DNA from: Apostichopus californicus
Taxonomy: Eukaryota > Echinodermata > Holothuroidea > Aspidochirotida > Stichopodidae
Reading direction: 5' to 3'
NCBI GenBank assembly: GCA_020650975.1
Contig: JAIPMN010000919.1
Location: 1-64,000, forward strand
Length of the DNA stretch: 64,000 bases
How positions within the stretch are numbered: position 1 is the first letter of the stretch; each line of letters opens with the position of its first letter. The notes under the pieces were generated by a model. The model saw nothing but the letters and a program-made list of their open reading frames with translations, searched no databases and was not told the DNA's origin. The position numbers and the translations under genes are program-made. Positions 1 to 12,900 of the stretch are shown one piece after another.

Positions 1-741
1 CCTTATCTTTTTTTTAAATAGTTTAAAGTTAAAATTAAGAAAAACAATCCTTGATTTCCAATAAATTTTCAGTTAACATGGAAATATCTGCAATAGTATT
101 AAAAACTTTTTGCCAAATCCTTTTCATTTTTAAGTAACATATAATTATAAGCATTTTAAAGTTTACTTGAATCAGAGTACTGTTTTAGCAATGTGTAAGT
201 ATGGTTGCTTAAAAATATATCTTTTTGCTTAAAGTTTCCTAGAGTCATACAGTCACCGAAAAATTACACCCATAAACGTATATGTTTAAGCTCCGAAAAG
301 TTGAAGTTACAAAAATTTGAACCCTGTAACATGTGATGTTAGTAAAAATTTCAATAAATATGGTGTTTGAAATTTTGGCCCTGAGTGTACAAAAGTTACA
401 CCACTGATTGTGAAAATGACCATATGTCAATCCTCAAATGTGCTAGAACTACTCGAACCACTGGAAAAGTTACTGTAAAGTCACATAAATTATGTGTGCT
501 AATTATGTTAAAACAGAAGAGAACGAAATCCTGACTATTAATTAAACAAAATTAGCTAGGGGGACATAGGCAAAAAGTATGTTGTATTTCTGTAATCTAG
601 TTAAGTGATGTTAGATGTATTATAATTTGTTAGTCATGTAGTAATGAGGTATAATGTACACGGGCACATGGTGCTAACCCTTGTATATACTGTACTTAAT
701 TCACTTGTAATGTAAAACTACTTAAATTTTTTGCTTTTTAG
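1..741 (+). other. 3' part of the intron before the Ig exon
   Basis: AT-rich sequence ending in a pyrimidine-rich tract and AG directly before the Ig exon. I see no coding exon or structured repeat in it. Confidence 0.6.
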
Positions 742-999
742 ATGCACCTATCTGTAGCATGACTATAGAGGAAGGGGAAGACTGTAGGAATGTCACATTA
801 ACTTGCGAATGTGAAGCTGTACCTGCAGATATAACTCAATACTCATTTTTCGACGGAAGTAGTGAAATATATGATGGAGCTAACAAAACGTTCACTCTAA
901 GTGTTGCCTATGGAACCTTATCTAGCTTCTCTTGTAGTGCTACAAATTCCATTGGTCTTGGTGATCAGACAGATCCAACGGTTCATAATTGCGATGAAG
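742..999 (+). CDS. Receptor exon 1 (first visible): immunoglobulin-like domain
   Basis: This 258-base exon has phase 1 at both ends, the classic pattern for a one-exon Ig domain. It starts after TTTTTAG and ends at a GTGAGT donor. It encodes about 86 residues. The core disulfide pair is probably C22 (in VTLTC) and C65 (in FSCSATN), only 43 residues apart, so a short C2/I-like fold. The usual C-strand tryptophan is absent; Y/F residues (QYSFF) occupy that region. Four further cysteines (near residues 5, 15, 24 and 84) could make extra disulfides. N-glycosylation sites are NVT and NKT. The ATG at 759 is internal to the exon and is not a start codon: the frame is open through the acceptor and the domain would otherwise lose its first strand. 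Confidence 0.88.
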
Positions 1000-3900
1000 G
1001 TGAGTCTTCAAAAGATATCCTACAATTACCATGGTGCCCTTAAAATTATCAATTTGGTAATGGGGTAATTTTTGTTATTAAACCACCAATGATGTCATTC
1101 TCTTTAATGTGCAGGTCAATATTGAAGTGTTGATCTAATGCACAATGACTGCAGTAGATGTAGGCTTTTGTTCAGTTTGACATGAGCAAGGACAAGGTAT
1201 TTAGCAAGCAATTTGGGTGGATCTTCAAATTGGAGTTAACTGATAAATCAACAGTCTGTGTGCATTTTATACCAGTGAGCTTCATCTGGAGGGAGGAAGC
1301 TCATCAATGGTGGAAAAGCCTTAAGTCATAAGCCATTGCATATCAGAAGCAGATCATTATGCATGTATACATGTGTCAATTGCCCTGAAGGTTTATCATC
1401 TCTTACCCTCATTTTATATTTGATGCAATCACAGTCTAAGCAGGGAAGTGGTCTAAGCTTTTTGACCATGAGTAATTTGCTAGAATTACTTTCAGGGCAG
1501 AATTTGCTAGTCAGTGTAACCTGATTCCCATGTATTGTTTAGCTGCCAGTGCCTACTTCAGGGAGCTGTATGCATACAGTAGTTAGTTCATTAAACAGTG
1601 CATACATAAAACACTGTACTATAGACTCATGGCAGCCCTCTACTGAATTGGTTTTTCCTTTCACAGATCCATGGGTTGAGCCACTGTAGCATTGCTGCTC
1701 TAGTTTCTACCTCAAATGCATTTTGGGACACATTCTATGGGCCAAATTTGTGGGGCCCAATTTGTTTGGGACCATTTGGGCCCTTTTTTGTTTACATTGC
1801 AATAACTCTGCAACCTTAAGTCGTATTGAATCGAGAATTCATATACAGTTGCTGGTTGCTGGAACATGTAGGCCATCTGGGCCCAAAAATATTTCAGGCC
1901 CATTTTTTGGCATTTTTAGAAAAAGTAAGTCCCCAAAAAGTTTGAGTCATATTGCGTATTGTATGACCTACTTTTACTAGTGTAGTTGTAAAGATGCGAT
2001 TGTATCACTGCCTATACTGTGTGAATGTCCTACACAATAAAATGGGCAGATGGCCCAATGCCTTAGCTTCGCTGTTGACAGGGGCGGCCCGGCAAGCCCC
2101 TCTTTCCACCCACCCCCATCCTTGCCCTTGTACTTCCCTTCTTGCCATAGTAGCTCCAGGCTTTGACCTTGCAGCGATTCCAACAACCTATTCAAAATAC
2201 CTGTACTTACAGTGTGCATATATCTCTCGCTAAATTCCACAGTACTGCATGTACATGTATGCCTGTTTGAACTTAAGAGTTTCAACTACTGTACACATGC
2301 GCAAATCCTCAAAACCTGATCCAACATTTACCAGCTCCACGAAAATTACAGTAGGCCTATGTAAATCACTTTTTACGCAATGTCGATTAAAAAATCAAAC
2401 TTCAATGGTTACTTTTGACGATGCATGAAGTACAAGTACAAGTAGTTTACACACGAGCGTTGCACAAAAGATATTGACTGAACCATGTGTTCAAAAGGAC
2501 CGCGAAAAAGTAAGAAACTATTACTGTGGTATGATTGCACATTTTGCATTAGCAACTCTCAATACGGAGAGAACAAACATACTGTGAGATGGAAAACCCT
2601 TTTCAGTATCAGAGATGTTAGCGTCCCACAAAATTAATTTATTGTCTCAACTTATAACAATTCAGATCAAAACAATTATTATATGATAGTCTCAGAAACA
2701 ATTCAAGGGTATCTTGGTAACATTAGTGCATCTTCGTAACATGAGCGCTTGTTGTCAAAACATTACTACTGTATGTGAGGACAATTCCCTAAAGTTATGA
2801 TATTTGAGTGCGCACACTCTGCAGTGGCGAAGCTAGGGGTATTGGTCAAGCGGGGTGAGAATGGTCTGTAGGGGCGCTTTCGACACTATCTAAGCGGAGC
2901 GCCACCAGAGGTTGGCGCGGAGCGTACAGAAATTTTTTGAGTAAATATACTCTCTAGATCGCCGGAAATGACCCTTTCTGGGCCTTGCTAATTTGCAGAT
3001 AAACGAAGAATAAATAGCCGTTAGAGCATTTTGTCAGAAAATTACACCAAAAAAATGTGACAAATGTCAATAGGTAGATGAAAGCGCAATAAAAATGTCA
3101 ATAATCGTGAATAAGTAAAAAGTGGTAAAAAGCTGAAAAGGGCGCCAGCAGTCCATTTGAATCCGTCAGGGGGGGCATCCGCCCCCCCCCCCGACTGTAT
3201 GGACGCTCCACCACTGACACTTTGTGTTCATTGAGCACTTACAGTACCGCCCAGATTATATCGGCCGTGGCATCGTGTATCATGACAAAATATGAGGAGT
3301 CGATCGTAATATCGTTTCCATTACGCCTATAGCAAATACCTAACGTAATATCGGGCGTCGCATCGTGGTCGTAATATCGTGATGGCGTGTTTATCATTTC
3401 ACTGGCACTTTATACTATCGTAATGTTATCGTTTTAGCGTGAATTACGTTGCAAAACGATCGATCGTTTCATCGTGATTTGAAAGAATTGGGGAAGGCTT
3501 CTTTCCGCAGTAAATGAAATCATCAATACAACGCTAATTGCGATAGATTCATTGCAAATTCTGATAAAAAAGTTTGGCGTGTCACCAAAATTAAGTGTCA
3601 ATCGACATACAAGTTACACAATCGCAAAACTAGTATGATAGGCCTAATGAACATACTGTATTTGTCCAAACTCCTTCATACAAACTCCTTCTTTAAAAAC
3701 ACAGCGATCGCAAAATATTCTCTATTCGAACAAAACATTCCGTTCTGAACTTCTTGTATGCATGAATTTTAGCCTAGGTTTTAATTGCACTAGCAAATCG
3801 TCCCATACTGCTAGGATAGGGTTAATATGCATTGTAACGCTGAATAGGCCTAGCTTTTTCACTGTCCGGGATGCATGGGCTGGCATACGTTAGTATGTTA

Positions 3901-6900
3901 TATTAACGTTCTTTGAACATTGTGTTCATGATCGAATTTTGCAAGATTTTCAAGAAAATTGTTTGCTTGAAGAATGTTTTTCCGCACCATATGATATGCT
4001 CAAATTGACAGTTTCTTTTGCATAGCATCAGTAATCCATGGGATCTTGATGGCAACCCGTATTGACGCGCACATTAAAAATTATACAAAATAGGTCATAA
4101 CTTCTGTTAGAAGCTTTTTTTATTTAAATGTCATGAAGTCATTTAATTGCTTTTGGTCGGACAGTTTGTATGGTAGCAAACTTATTTTCTGAAAATACTC
4201 TACGGTCAAGTTGATCACGAACCTCGTAGAATTTTCAAACCGTAATCAGTCCAGACATGTATGGTTTCACAAAATCCTCCATTACATGCAACAAAAGTAT
4301 ATTTTTTGAATATTTATGTGGTAATACTTGAAATTTTCAGTTTGTTCAAACATGTGTTTAAGCATCATGTAACGTAGTTAAATACACATTCACCCAAAAT
4401 GCAATGATAAGGTTTAAGGCCAGGTCACACTACAGCGATATTTTATCGGAATACGGTCCGATTTTTCCGATTTTAGGCCGGAGAGTGAGAATTGTGGTAG
4501 GGAATGTAATGAATGCAGTTGAATATTCGAATACCTACTCCAAATCTGAGGGGTTCTGGAACGGACTATATTCTGAAGTGACGTCACATCGAAAAACGAT
4601 AAAAATCGGAAGAGAAATCGGATAGCTATCCGATAAAAGGAAACGGAGTCAATATCAAAAGTTAGAAGAGGGCTATTCCACATCGGAATGACTCAACAGA
4701 TAGCAAATCAGGTCCTTTATCACTGTGGTTAGAAGACTCGAACGAAAAACTGGCTGTTCCGATTCCACCGGGAAAATCGGATAGTATTCCGATAAAAAAT
4801 CGGTATAGTGTGACCGGGCCTTACGACCCAGTATTTTTTAATGGTTCCGACGTCTCTACGTTCCGACTTCTCTACGTTCCGACAATTTTTTTGGACTAAT
4901 TTTTTTTGACCAAAATTTTTGACCAACATGTTTTCAGACCAAATTTTTTTAAGACTCAAAATTTTTTTAGACCAAAATATTTGTATGACCCAAATTTTTT
5001 TTGACTCTAAAATTTTTTATGACCAAAATTTTTTCGGACAAGCACTATTTGGGTCATAACAAACTTTGGGCCCTTTTATTTTTTTTTCGTGAAAAAAATT
5101 TGGTGCGTCCAAAATAATTGAGTCCCCCCAAACAAATCAGGTCAGAAAAAATTTGGGTCCAAAAAAATTGATTCCACAAAAAAAATTTGGCTCCAAAAAA
5201 ATTGATTCCCCCCCCAAAAAAATTAGGCCAGAAAAAATTTGGGTCCAAAAAAAATGAGTCCCCCAAAAAAATTGGGTCCGAAAAAATTGAGTCCCCCAAA
5301 AAAATTAGTCAGACAAAATTTGGGTCCAAAAACATTGAGTCCCCCCCAAAAAATTGGGTCCAAAAAAATTAAGAGTCCAAAAAAATTATCGGAACAGAAA
5401 GACGTCGGAACACAGGGATGTCACCCTTCTTAATAGATTGAGAAATTACTAGTCAAAAATATTTTCTGAAGAAAAACCTTACGATATTTTTCACAAATAT
5501 TGATGCTTAGATAAGTGCTTCCTCACAATCAACGAGCCGCCCCGAAATTCGCTCCGCTTACGTAAACCTTCTATATATATAACACGTGGAAAAACACGAG
5601 TTTTTACACATATAATTCCCATTGACATTGGTGACGGAACATAAGTAGGTCATCGACATTCGAACTTGCCCAAGTTCATTGCACCATGGGAACGACACAA
5701 CACATTGTACATGATGGTACATTTTCCCGCCATCTGGACGCTGAGTGTAACTTTTGGTGTAATATGCAAATTATTAATGGTACTGTGTTGTGCGGTTAAA
5801 ACTTAACCTATTGCGACACATACAAATTTTGGGAATCTGTTGTAGAAGTAACTTTTGTATCAAATGTAAAGTACTGTATGGTACTATAATTTATAAAAGA
5901 CGGTTTTCCTCAGGTGGTAGGGAAAAGGGGTGTTTCGGTGAACTCGATCTCTTTGTATAGTATTTGGATGCTTAAAATGACCATGTACTGTACATGCAGT
6001 TTCAATTCTATTTAGTAAGCTGTACTTAGCATTTTTATCCTTTGTGGATCTTTATTGGAATAAATACGAAATGTATTTTCTGACGCCAGTATTTAACGGT
6101 AAGCATTTTTTAAATTGTTGACTGAGCTTCAAAATCCATTTTCAAAAAAGTCGGTTTTCATGAAGGTTTTATAAAATATAGCTAGGGTAGGAAAATATTA
6201 ATTTAACCACATTAAAGAAAGTTGTTCTATTATCCAAATAAAATACATGTTTCTCGGACTGAGATCTGAAAAAAAACGGGCTGCCATTTTTCTTCTTTTC
6301 ATGCGCTAATACTAGTTTGGAATATGTGGCAACCTTTACAAACTAATTTTTAAGGATAGTTAGATTTCTTGTAATCCGAATAGAGACTCGGGAATCAGGA
6401 AAAGGGAGGCCCCTTGCGCGGACAAGAAACATGTTTTGTTTTTAACCGGCCCTGCTTCAAAGTTGTTGGGTGGAATTTTTTTTCCTTTTCATTCTGTTGG
6501 AACCAACGATATATTATATAAAAACTTAACACAAGAAAGGCTTAGTAAAACTTTATTATTTCTTCAAAATGTTGCCAACTATTCAAAGTAACTTATCCTC
6601 CGTGGAACATAACCTCTACAACTAACAAAAAAGTCGCTATCCGTACGTAACGTTACTGTTGTTAAATAAAAAATAAAATATGTAAGTTGTGAGCTGACTT
6701 CAAAAGTTTTCAAGGCGAAACTCTTGTAAAGATCGATTCTCGCACAGTAGAGTAGTAGGAACTTCCTGATACACGATAGTACGACTTAACGAAATAGCGT
6801 GTATAATAAAAACCCAAAGCCCAAACGAAGTTACGAATCGTGACGCGCTCAGCTTGAAATCACGATATTAGGTATAAGCGTGAATGTAGCAGTCATGTTT

Positions 6901-9900
6901 GCTATCGTGAAGGCTTGGTATCACGATATAGCGTGTGATCGTTGTATATCGTTATATAGTTGTAGCGTTTACAAAACTTTTACAGTATTCAGGTTTCACG
7001 ATAGAAAACGATAAGGGCATCACGATACACGATGCCACGGCCGATTCAATCTGGGCGGTACTGTAAGATGCAAGAATTTCTGCAGACAATGGGTAGGGTA
7101 ATGTTAGCCAATCAAATCCCTGGAAATTTGTACAAGCATCATTGACTATGTTTAGCATGAAAATATCGGTAATGGAAATGACATTGTTAACCCTGTACCA
7201 TGCAGTTGATTGTTATGATTTATCAGTTTTCAAACAAATTCAATCACAGGTAGGATTGGAAGAAACTGGTTCTTTTCAGAACAAGTTGTGGTTTTTTGAA
7301 AAGAAAGAAAGATGTTCATTCAAAAATGTGTTTTGTTATATTTTGCATAGGCCTTGTTGTGAGAGTTTGTGTACTTGGGGTTTGTTCCTCTCATAAAAAA
7401 GTTGTGTCCACAGGAAGCAGATTTTGCATCCCTTACTAAAACATTGCATCCTGGATGCAGAATCCTGCAGTCATACCAAAGCTGTATCCCAATTTTCATT
7501 GCCCTTGCCAGTTTCCTGGGACCCAAATCTGGCCCTTGTCCCGGGCTTTATCTCCCATCCCCCTTTTAGTCTGGCCTATCAGGCATATATTAGATATCCA
7601 AGGGGACCATTTAAAATCAAAAGCTACTAGATGGTTTATTTTTACTGTTAAAAATATTCAGACACATGTAGGTCTATGGGAATTTCTTAGCACAAACTTG
7701 CAATTATATGATTCTATATAGTTCCTCAATAAAAATACTTGACCTATTTTTATCATGATATAATTATAAAGTAAAAAGTCATTGTGAAAACTTCATTACT
7801 TCCACATAGTTTTTATTTCGATAAATTAAAAAAAAATAATAACACTAAAGGGCTGAAAATGGACAACACTACTTTACTACCACCATTTTAGACCAAGGTT
7901 CCATCTACTGTATATTGCTTGCTGCAAGGCGTAGTCAAGGTTCTTGCCCTGGTATACTGTCTTTACAGTAAGCCGACTGTACTTACACCACCTTCTACTA
8001 CACTCACACTTATTACACTACTGTATTTTCGTTTACAACCCTTTTCCAGCTTGGTTGTTAAGACTGGGACTGAAAACCTTTGTGTTTATTGTTCTCTCAT
8101 TTAGGTTTTTTTAATTGATCGTAATTTTCGTCTATTGAATAGCTTCATTTATCTGGGCTTATATCTACTATATGCAAACACATTGAACGCTGTAGCCTAA
8201 CATACACAATACACAAGAAGTAGTCTATACCAAAGGTTTGTTAGTTCAACTACGACGTGGAGAACATTATTACAAATGTTTGAAACAAGAAATACGGAAT
8301 GAAGTGGAAAATTACAAGTTCATATACCGAACAATATTTTTGCAGCCCAAAGAGTTACAAACTTATGAGTTTCGCAAGTAAAGGGAAATGTTTTTTACCG
8401 TAATACATGCTCACAAGAAAGCTACTGACATTTTGTTTCTATTTGAGATCATGGTGGGCAGTGAAATGTTCGAACGAGTAAGAGCATACTTTACAAGAAA
8501 TCATTGTGTACTGCACATAGTTGATAATGCCGATTCAAATAGTTGCTGGGATTTCTGGTCTATTGTTGCAACTTATCTGACACAAGTTTGCGTGAGAAAA
8601 AATTGTCTAGCACTGATGGTGTTTGAAACAACTGACTGACAGTCCTGTGAATCCCAATTACAGTAATACAGAAACCATTTTAAAGAGAAAGCCAGGACTA
8701 AAAAATATAAAAATTAAAACTTCTCTGCCAGCTTATTGACCAGATAATTAAGTTAGAGATTGAGTGTCTGCATATTATGGCCATGGCTTAATTGTATACC
8801 TGTCATGGCAGACTGCCATGAGTTTTATGACATTTATATGGCATTGAGCAGCTTTAGTATTTCAGATGAAATTCCTTTGATGTGCACCTTTAATATAGTT
8901 CACACTTTCTCTGCCGAAATTCTTCAATATGGTTGCCATCTCCTTGCAACTACACCAAACCAACCAAGGTTATTCCAAGCTAATTTAACATTAGAACTTA
9001 AAGGCCAACTATGGAGACTTTTCGATGAACATAAAATCACACCATTTTGCATGTATGTAATCCTTAGCTCACTCCAATTACATTGCTGTAATTAACTTTA
9101 CCAATTTCAGACGTTAAATACGTGAAAAATGGGAAGAAAAGTCAGCTTTGTAGGAAGCCTAGATTAAACATCCCTAAGACATCAGGTGACCATGTGACGT
9201 CATCTTTGGTATACCCCACTCACAACAATACTTTTAGTGTGTAAAGTTGTATTTGTAAATAGCTCTCTTTTTCTGTTTCTTCTTCTCCCCCATCCAAGTG
9301 GAAGAGTATAGGCATACCTATTACATAACCACTTGGATGGGGGAGAAGAAGAAACAGAAAAAGAGAGCTATTTACATCCCTGCCCGCTTAATATTGGCTT
9401 ACACTGCCAATGAAAACTTCTTGCAGCAATAACCACAAAACAAAATTTAAAAAAATAGAAATGACGGATACTTGAGCTGCCAAAAATGTCATCGATATCA
9501 CTCCTTTTTCCCCGGAATGCCACAATTTTGTGTTGTTGGAGGTTGCAGTTATACCTCAGCCAACAAAAGCATCAGCTTTTTTAGCTTTCTGAGTAGAAGA
9601 ACCGACGTAATACGCCGTAGACTTTGGATCAATTTTGTGAGATGCACGTGGAAAGATTTTTCAGCACCCGGAGTATCTCATGCCCATGAGTCCACATGCA
9701 TGACCCTGCCTCTGTGTATGCCGCAAATGTCTCATTCTGCAAAACTAACTTTCGACAACTATGGACAGAGCTAATGTGAAATTGACCCTTTCAAGTCTCC
9801 TCGTAAACACGCCCTGGACGTTCTTACATGCATTGTATCACGCAATTGACAGTATACTATTTACTGTTTGAGATGACCGTATGTAGACCCTGTATAGACT

Positions 9901-12900
9901 GTGCCTAGGGTAGCATTGTTAGTACATGTAGTGATTGACAACTCCGCCGGGGTTCACTTCACAGCATGTGTAAATAGTCATGTTAGGATTTCATCGAATT
10001 TATCCATTTCATTTGTTGTATTCCAGTATCAAAATTTCGTGGTACATGTGTAATATTGTCCGTAATGTTTGTTCCGGCATCTGCATGGTCCAAGGAGTGG
10101 AATAAAACGGTACTATATAGCGATCGGATGTTTTATTTCGTTAGTGACTGTCTTGTGATTGTGGGATGTTACTGGTCAAGGCCTGTTTCAACTAGACCTA
10201 ACTCTATGGAATTACACAGAGTCTTGGTAGTATTGCGCCCAGGATTGAACGAGAAATGTGGATTTGGATATTCACTGCTAAATTTGGTTTATTGACAGGA
10301 CACTTTTTCTGTGTTTGTACTTTTGGATATTAAAATGAGTAAGTACTATGTTCAGCTGAAGCTTAGTCATGTATGCTACCCTGGTCGATTCGGGCCAGCG
10401 TCTCCTTGTCAACATAGTTGTTTGATTATGTTTAGTGTTTTTTGGGTAATTCGTTGATAGTAACTTAAACAATTTTCCTGTGACATATCACGCATGAGGC
10501 ATCTTTTAGGTCTATTCTTCTGTTCAGTTTGCGGTATCTTGCGATCAAATTGTATTACGGAATCGGCAAGCTGCTTGCATGTTCTACAGTATATTATACC
10601 GTACGTTCCTATTGACGCTCCGCTATGTAAATGATGCCTCCATTTGTGTGGAAATTTTGCAAATAAAATAACCCATTTTACTAAATTTTCTGCTTAAAAT
10701 TGTCCTAAAACTAGTTGTTTACCTGCATGTGATCTTGTTTTAAGCTAACAGCTTTTCAAATGCTCGAAATTGGAAGTCAAATACAGTACAATTGTTCGCT
10801 ATCTGTGTATAAACAGTGCCTATTTCAGCGTTTGATTTTCGCGGTATACCAAAGATGACGTCACACGGTGACCAGAGGCTCCTTTGGGTCAATCTCTGTT
10901 TCAGACATTCCAGAGGTACATGTCACGTGACTACCCAAACTGTCCATTTTCGTGGTTGTTTTTTGATGGGTTATAGTAGGTTTTCGAAGATTTTTTTACA
11001 CATGTTGATTATGGGTATGTAAACTCCCAAATTAATGGAAAATCCCCCCCAAAAAATTTGTCTACATAGTTGGTGTTTAAAATTTATTTCACAATGTGAA
11101 TGGTAATTAGGAAGTAAAAATTTGTTCTTTATACAGTATCTCTTTTAAAAAAATGTTGCTTCTTATAATCATGTTCAATTAAAGCAAATTGAAATTCACA
11201 ACTTGCAGTCTTTGTCTTTCACTTTTGTCATTTAAGGTGCATTCCTACACCTACAATAGATTTCAACCAGTGGTGTTGTAACATGTATCCCGCATGGTAA
11301 CTACTACCGGGATTTGCCTCAAAATTTCATCTATGGTTCATAGCACTTAAAGCATCATTTTGTGTCCTTTTCTATGGTTTTTCTCAACCTCACTGATTCC
11401 ACGATACCATAGCGACATACATAACTAGTTTAACTATTCAAATCTTACTTCAAATGGTGGCATAAAAGTCGAAAAATTTACAAATTTCAACTTTGTTTTA
11501 CTCGAAGATATTTTCCGTTGGGATCCAAATAAACCCTGCCCATAATATGAATATTTAAAAGCTATGAACGTCATTGGCCAAAACGTAATACAACACCATG
11601 CTCGCTGGTTGTACCAAGTTACCAACTCCACGTTTTGAATCTATTTTTAGCAACGTCTCATAACTTAACCTGCATCTTTGATTGGTTGAATTCAAACAAG
11701 TGGGTTGGGGGAACTGTATGTGATTATTATTAAATGTGTCATTTGTCGGTGGACACTTTTCTCATTATCTGCAAATTTCCTTAATTAACGCCTTTGGCAG
11801 GGAAAAAACTTGGCTAATATCTTAGTTTGCTGTTTTGTGATTGATGTAAAAAACTTGATGGACTTGTCAAAAAAGTGGAAAACGGCGACAAAACGCAAAA
11901 TGCTGCTTTAATTACTGTCAATGTCATACATTCAATGGCATAGCCTAGGCCATGTACATATTCTTACATGCACCACATGGTAATAAAAAAAAAAAACATC
12001 CAAAATAACATGCTATATTTAGGGCTTTTGTTTTTTAACATACACTGTCAAAAAGAAAAGCAGAAACCTTGGAAAAAAGCACCCCACAGCATCCTAGGGA
12101 AACCCTTCAATTTCAAAAGTTCACAATGCAAAGTTATCAACTATCAACAAGTCACCACATGTTTGGAACTTCAGACAATAAGAATATAACATCTAGGGGC
12201 TAGATGCAAATACAGGATTATAAACTACATACATGAGAATAGTACAGAATTATTTATATCTTTAATCGGCTGTTGTTTTCTGCAGAAAATATACTTTCAA
12301 TTAGTACGATATCCATCTTTCGTACAAAAAGTTCTTAAAAATTTAAAAGTTGCCAAAGATAACTATAAATTACATTGTGGAACCCTCTGCAATAATAATT
12401 GAATCCATCCATTACAGCATCAAATCTCAAGTACCATACTGCACTGTGTGTACCACTACCATACCCTAGGCTATAATAAGCTGGATATAGTCCCTGCGGT
12501 TGTGGCTCAAAATTTATTAAATCGTTATAATTATTATATCAAAATGAGGTGAAATACATGTGGTAAGATTTTATACATGGGAATCTTCACAATCATCATT
12601 TGAAGGAAGAATTAATAATGAATATTTCAGAATAACTTTGAGGTCCCCCAACATGCTGAGCCCACGTAACGTAGATATTTGGTGTAGCCTAGGTCCAAAT
12701 TACTCCCACCTACAATAGATTTCTCTCCCATCTACAATAGATCTCATCCATCTACAATATATTTCTCTCCCACCAACAATCGATTTCTCTCCCACCTACA
12801 ACATATTTCTCTCCCACCTACAATAGATTTCTCTCCCACCTACAGTAGTTCAAACAATTTATTATAAATATTCTCTGTTGCTATAGATTGCATTAACAAT

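Larger units (their letters stand above)
3238..7067. mobile_element. 3.8 kb inverted-repeat DNA transposon, TA-flanked, no transposase seen
   Basis: The ends 3238-3285 and 7020-7067 are inverted copies, about 48 bp with 3 mismatches, beginning CAGTACCGCCCAGATT and immediately flanked by TA on both sides (3240-3241 and 7064-7065). Several hundred bases inside each end are packed with ATCGTG/CACGAT motifs, a subterminal-repeat design typical of transposase-binding ends. No long ORF is present inside. A smaller MITE (4415-4823) and an A/T-rich palindrome (4844-5411) lie within it. TA duplications fit Tc1/mariner-type elements, but the end sequence is not one I recognise. Confidence 0.72.
9185..10873. 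mobile_element. Segment bounded by 31-bp inverted repeats and holding a THAP-like remnant
   Basis: 9185-9215 and 10843-10873 are inverted copies with 29 of 31 bases equal. They include the palindromes TGACGTCA and GGTATACC. The similarity stops at both ends of the 31 bases. The segment between contains the THAP-like ORF and a perfect hairpin. Flanking 8-mers do not match, so a target duplication is not shown. P elements and Kolobok elements carry THAP domains, which makes a transposon origin plausible but unproven; a duplicated promoter stretch is the alternative. Confidence 0.4.

Noticed and set aside
759-761. ATG as the start codon of a 94-residue protein
   Set aside because: It lies inside the Ig domain exon; the frame is open back to a good acceptor and the upstream residues (including a cysteine) belong to the domain.
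5187-5433. Lys/Pro/Ser-repeat proteins
   Set aside because: Overlapping frames on both strands arise from the A/T-run palindrome; no gene context.
7972-8032. Thr-rich stretch after CTTTACAG as an extra stalk exon
   Set aside because: The Thr-rich frame would need phase 2, but the neighbouring junctions are phase 1, and no donor follows.
8760-9095. 111-residue frame as transposase piece next to the THAP remnant
   Set aside because: No transposase motif visible, and it lies outside the 31-bp inverted repeats.
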